Shown here in pieces: positions 63,976 to 64,000 of a DNA stretch of 64,000 nucleotides (the stretch's first letter is position 1; each line of letters opens with the position of its first letter). The translations under genes and the position numbers were made by a program. The stretch lies in NCBI RefSeq assembly GCF_001717955.1, contig NZ_CP014168.1:1898001-1962000 (forward strand), read 5' to 3'. This DNA comes from Sphingomonas panacis. Its GTDB lineage: Bacteria > Pseudomonadota > Alphaproteobacteria > Sphingomonadales > Sphingomonadaceae. The notes under the pieces were generated by a model. It searched no databases and had not been told where the DNA came from. It saw nothing but the letters and a program-made list of their open reading frames with translations.

Positions 63976-64000
63976 CTAGGTCGAACACTTGCCTCGTCAA

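Overview
The window reads as a contiguous chromosomal segment of a GC-rich sphingomonad (Sphingomonadaceae, Alphaproteobacteria). The evidence is a serine palmitoyltransferase whose key residues fall at the same numbers as the Sphingomonas enzyme, with its dedicated ACP and a ceramide-reductase-like epimerase; a GcrA cell-cycle regulator; two large TonB-dependent receptors; a sphingan-type priming glycosyltransferase; and several dispersed palindrome families. I see no integrase, transposase, phage gene, CRISPR array, rRNA operon or plasmid replication gene. Genes are dense and mostly housekeeping, with two tRNAs (Ser-CGA, Leu-CAA).

Layout. 1-7.4 kb: argD (cut by the left edge, with an attenuator-like hairpin in its leader), a LysM/CHAP-like endopeptidase, an ABC-2 permease with no ATPase partner in view, gcrA, two secreted proteins, a GNAT-like protein and a fatty acid desaturase. 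7.5-15.9 kb: a same-strand run read right to left, proB > cerR-like > acp > spt > hybrid sensor kinase > lptF > lptG > small monooxygenase, with gaps under 100 bp. This joins sphingolipid synthesis to the Lpt exporter permeases. 15.9-22.3 kb: Uma2 protein, DUF6311 membrane protein, obgE, a TetR regulator divergent from a PF10118 hydrolase, GNAT, rpmA and rplU. 22.3-36.3 kb: TonB receptor with a structured leader, hspQ, tRNA-Ser, DUF6481 protein, NAD synthase, M20 peptidase, a TPR-sulfotransferase/TonB receptor pair, and a LysR regulator.

36.4-40.3 kb: tRNA-Leu, then queA, cyclophilin, coaD, ispA and xseB on the minus strand. 40.3-50.1 kb: a propionyl-CoA catabolic locus with an ScfR/PrpR-type regulator divergent from pccB, mcm, bioB, two small genes and pccA. 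bioB sits between the mutase and the biotin-dependent carboxylase, and its 5' end is read in frame through a 107-bp palindromic element. It is followed by a convergent pair of small conserved genes (DUF4169 and an unknown). 50.1-56.7 kb: stand-alone Hsp70, HerA-like ATPase, SulP transporter with a structured leader, LysR regulator divergent from an SDR. 56.7-64 kb: small secreted protein, then surface-polysaccharide genes (GT4 transferase, Tat-exported beta-helix protein, small membrane protein, priming sugar transferase, galU) and a PPP-type metallophosphatase.

Dispersed inverted repeats of at least four unrelated families fill many intergenic gaps, especially between convergent genes. Start sites were chosen from ribosome-binding sites, overlaps and family length. 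All functional names rest on motif recognition by eye; no database search was possible.
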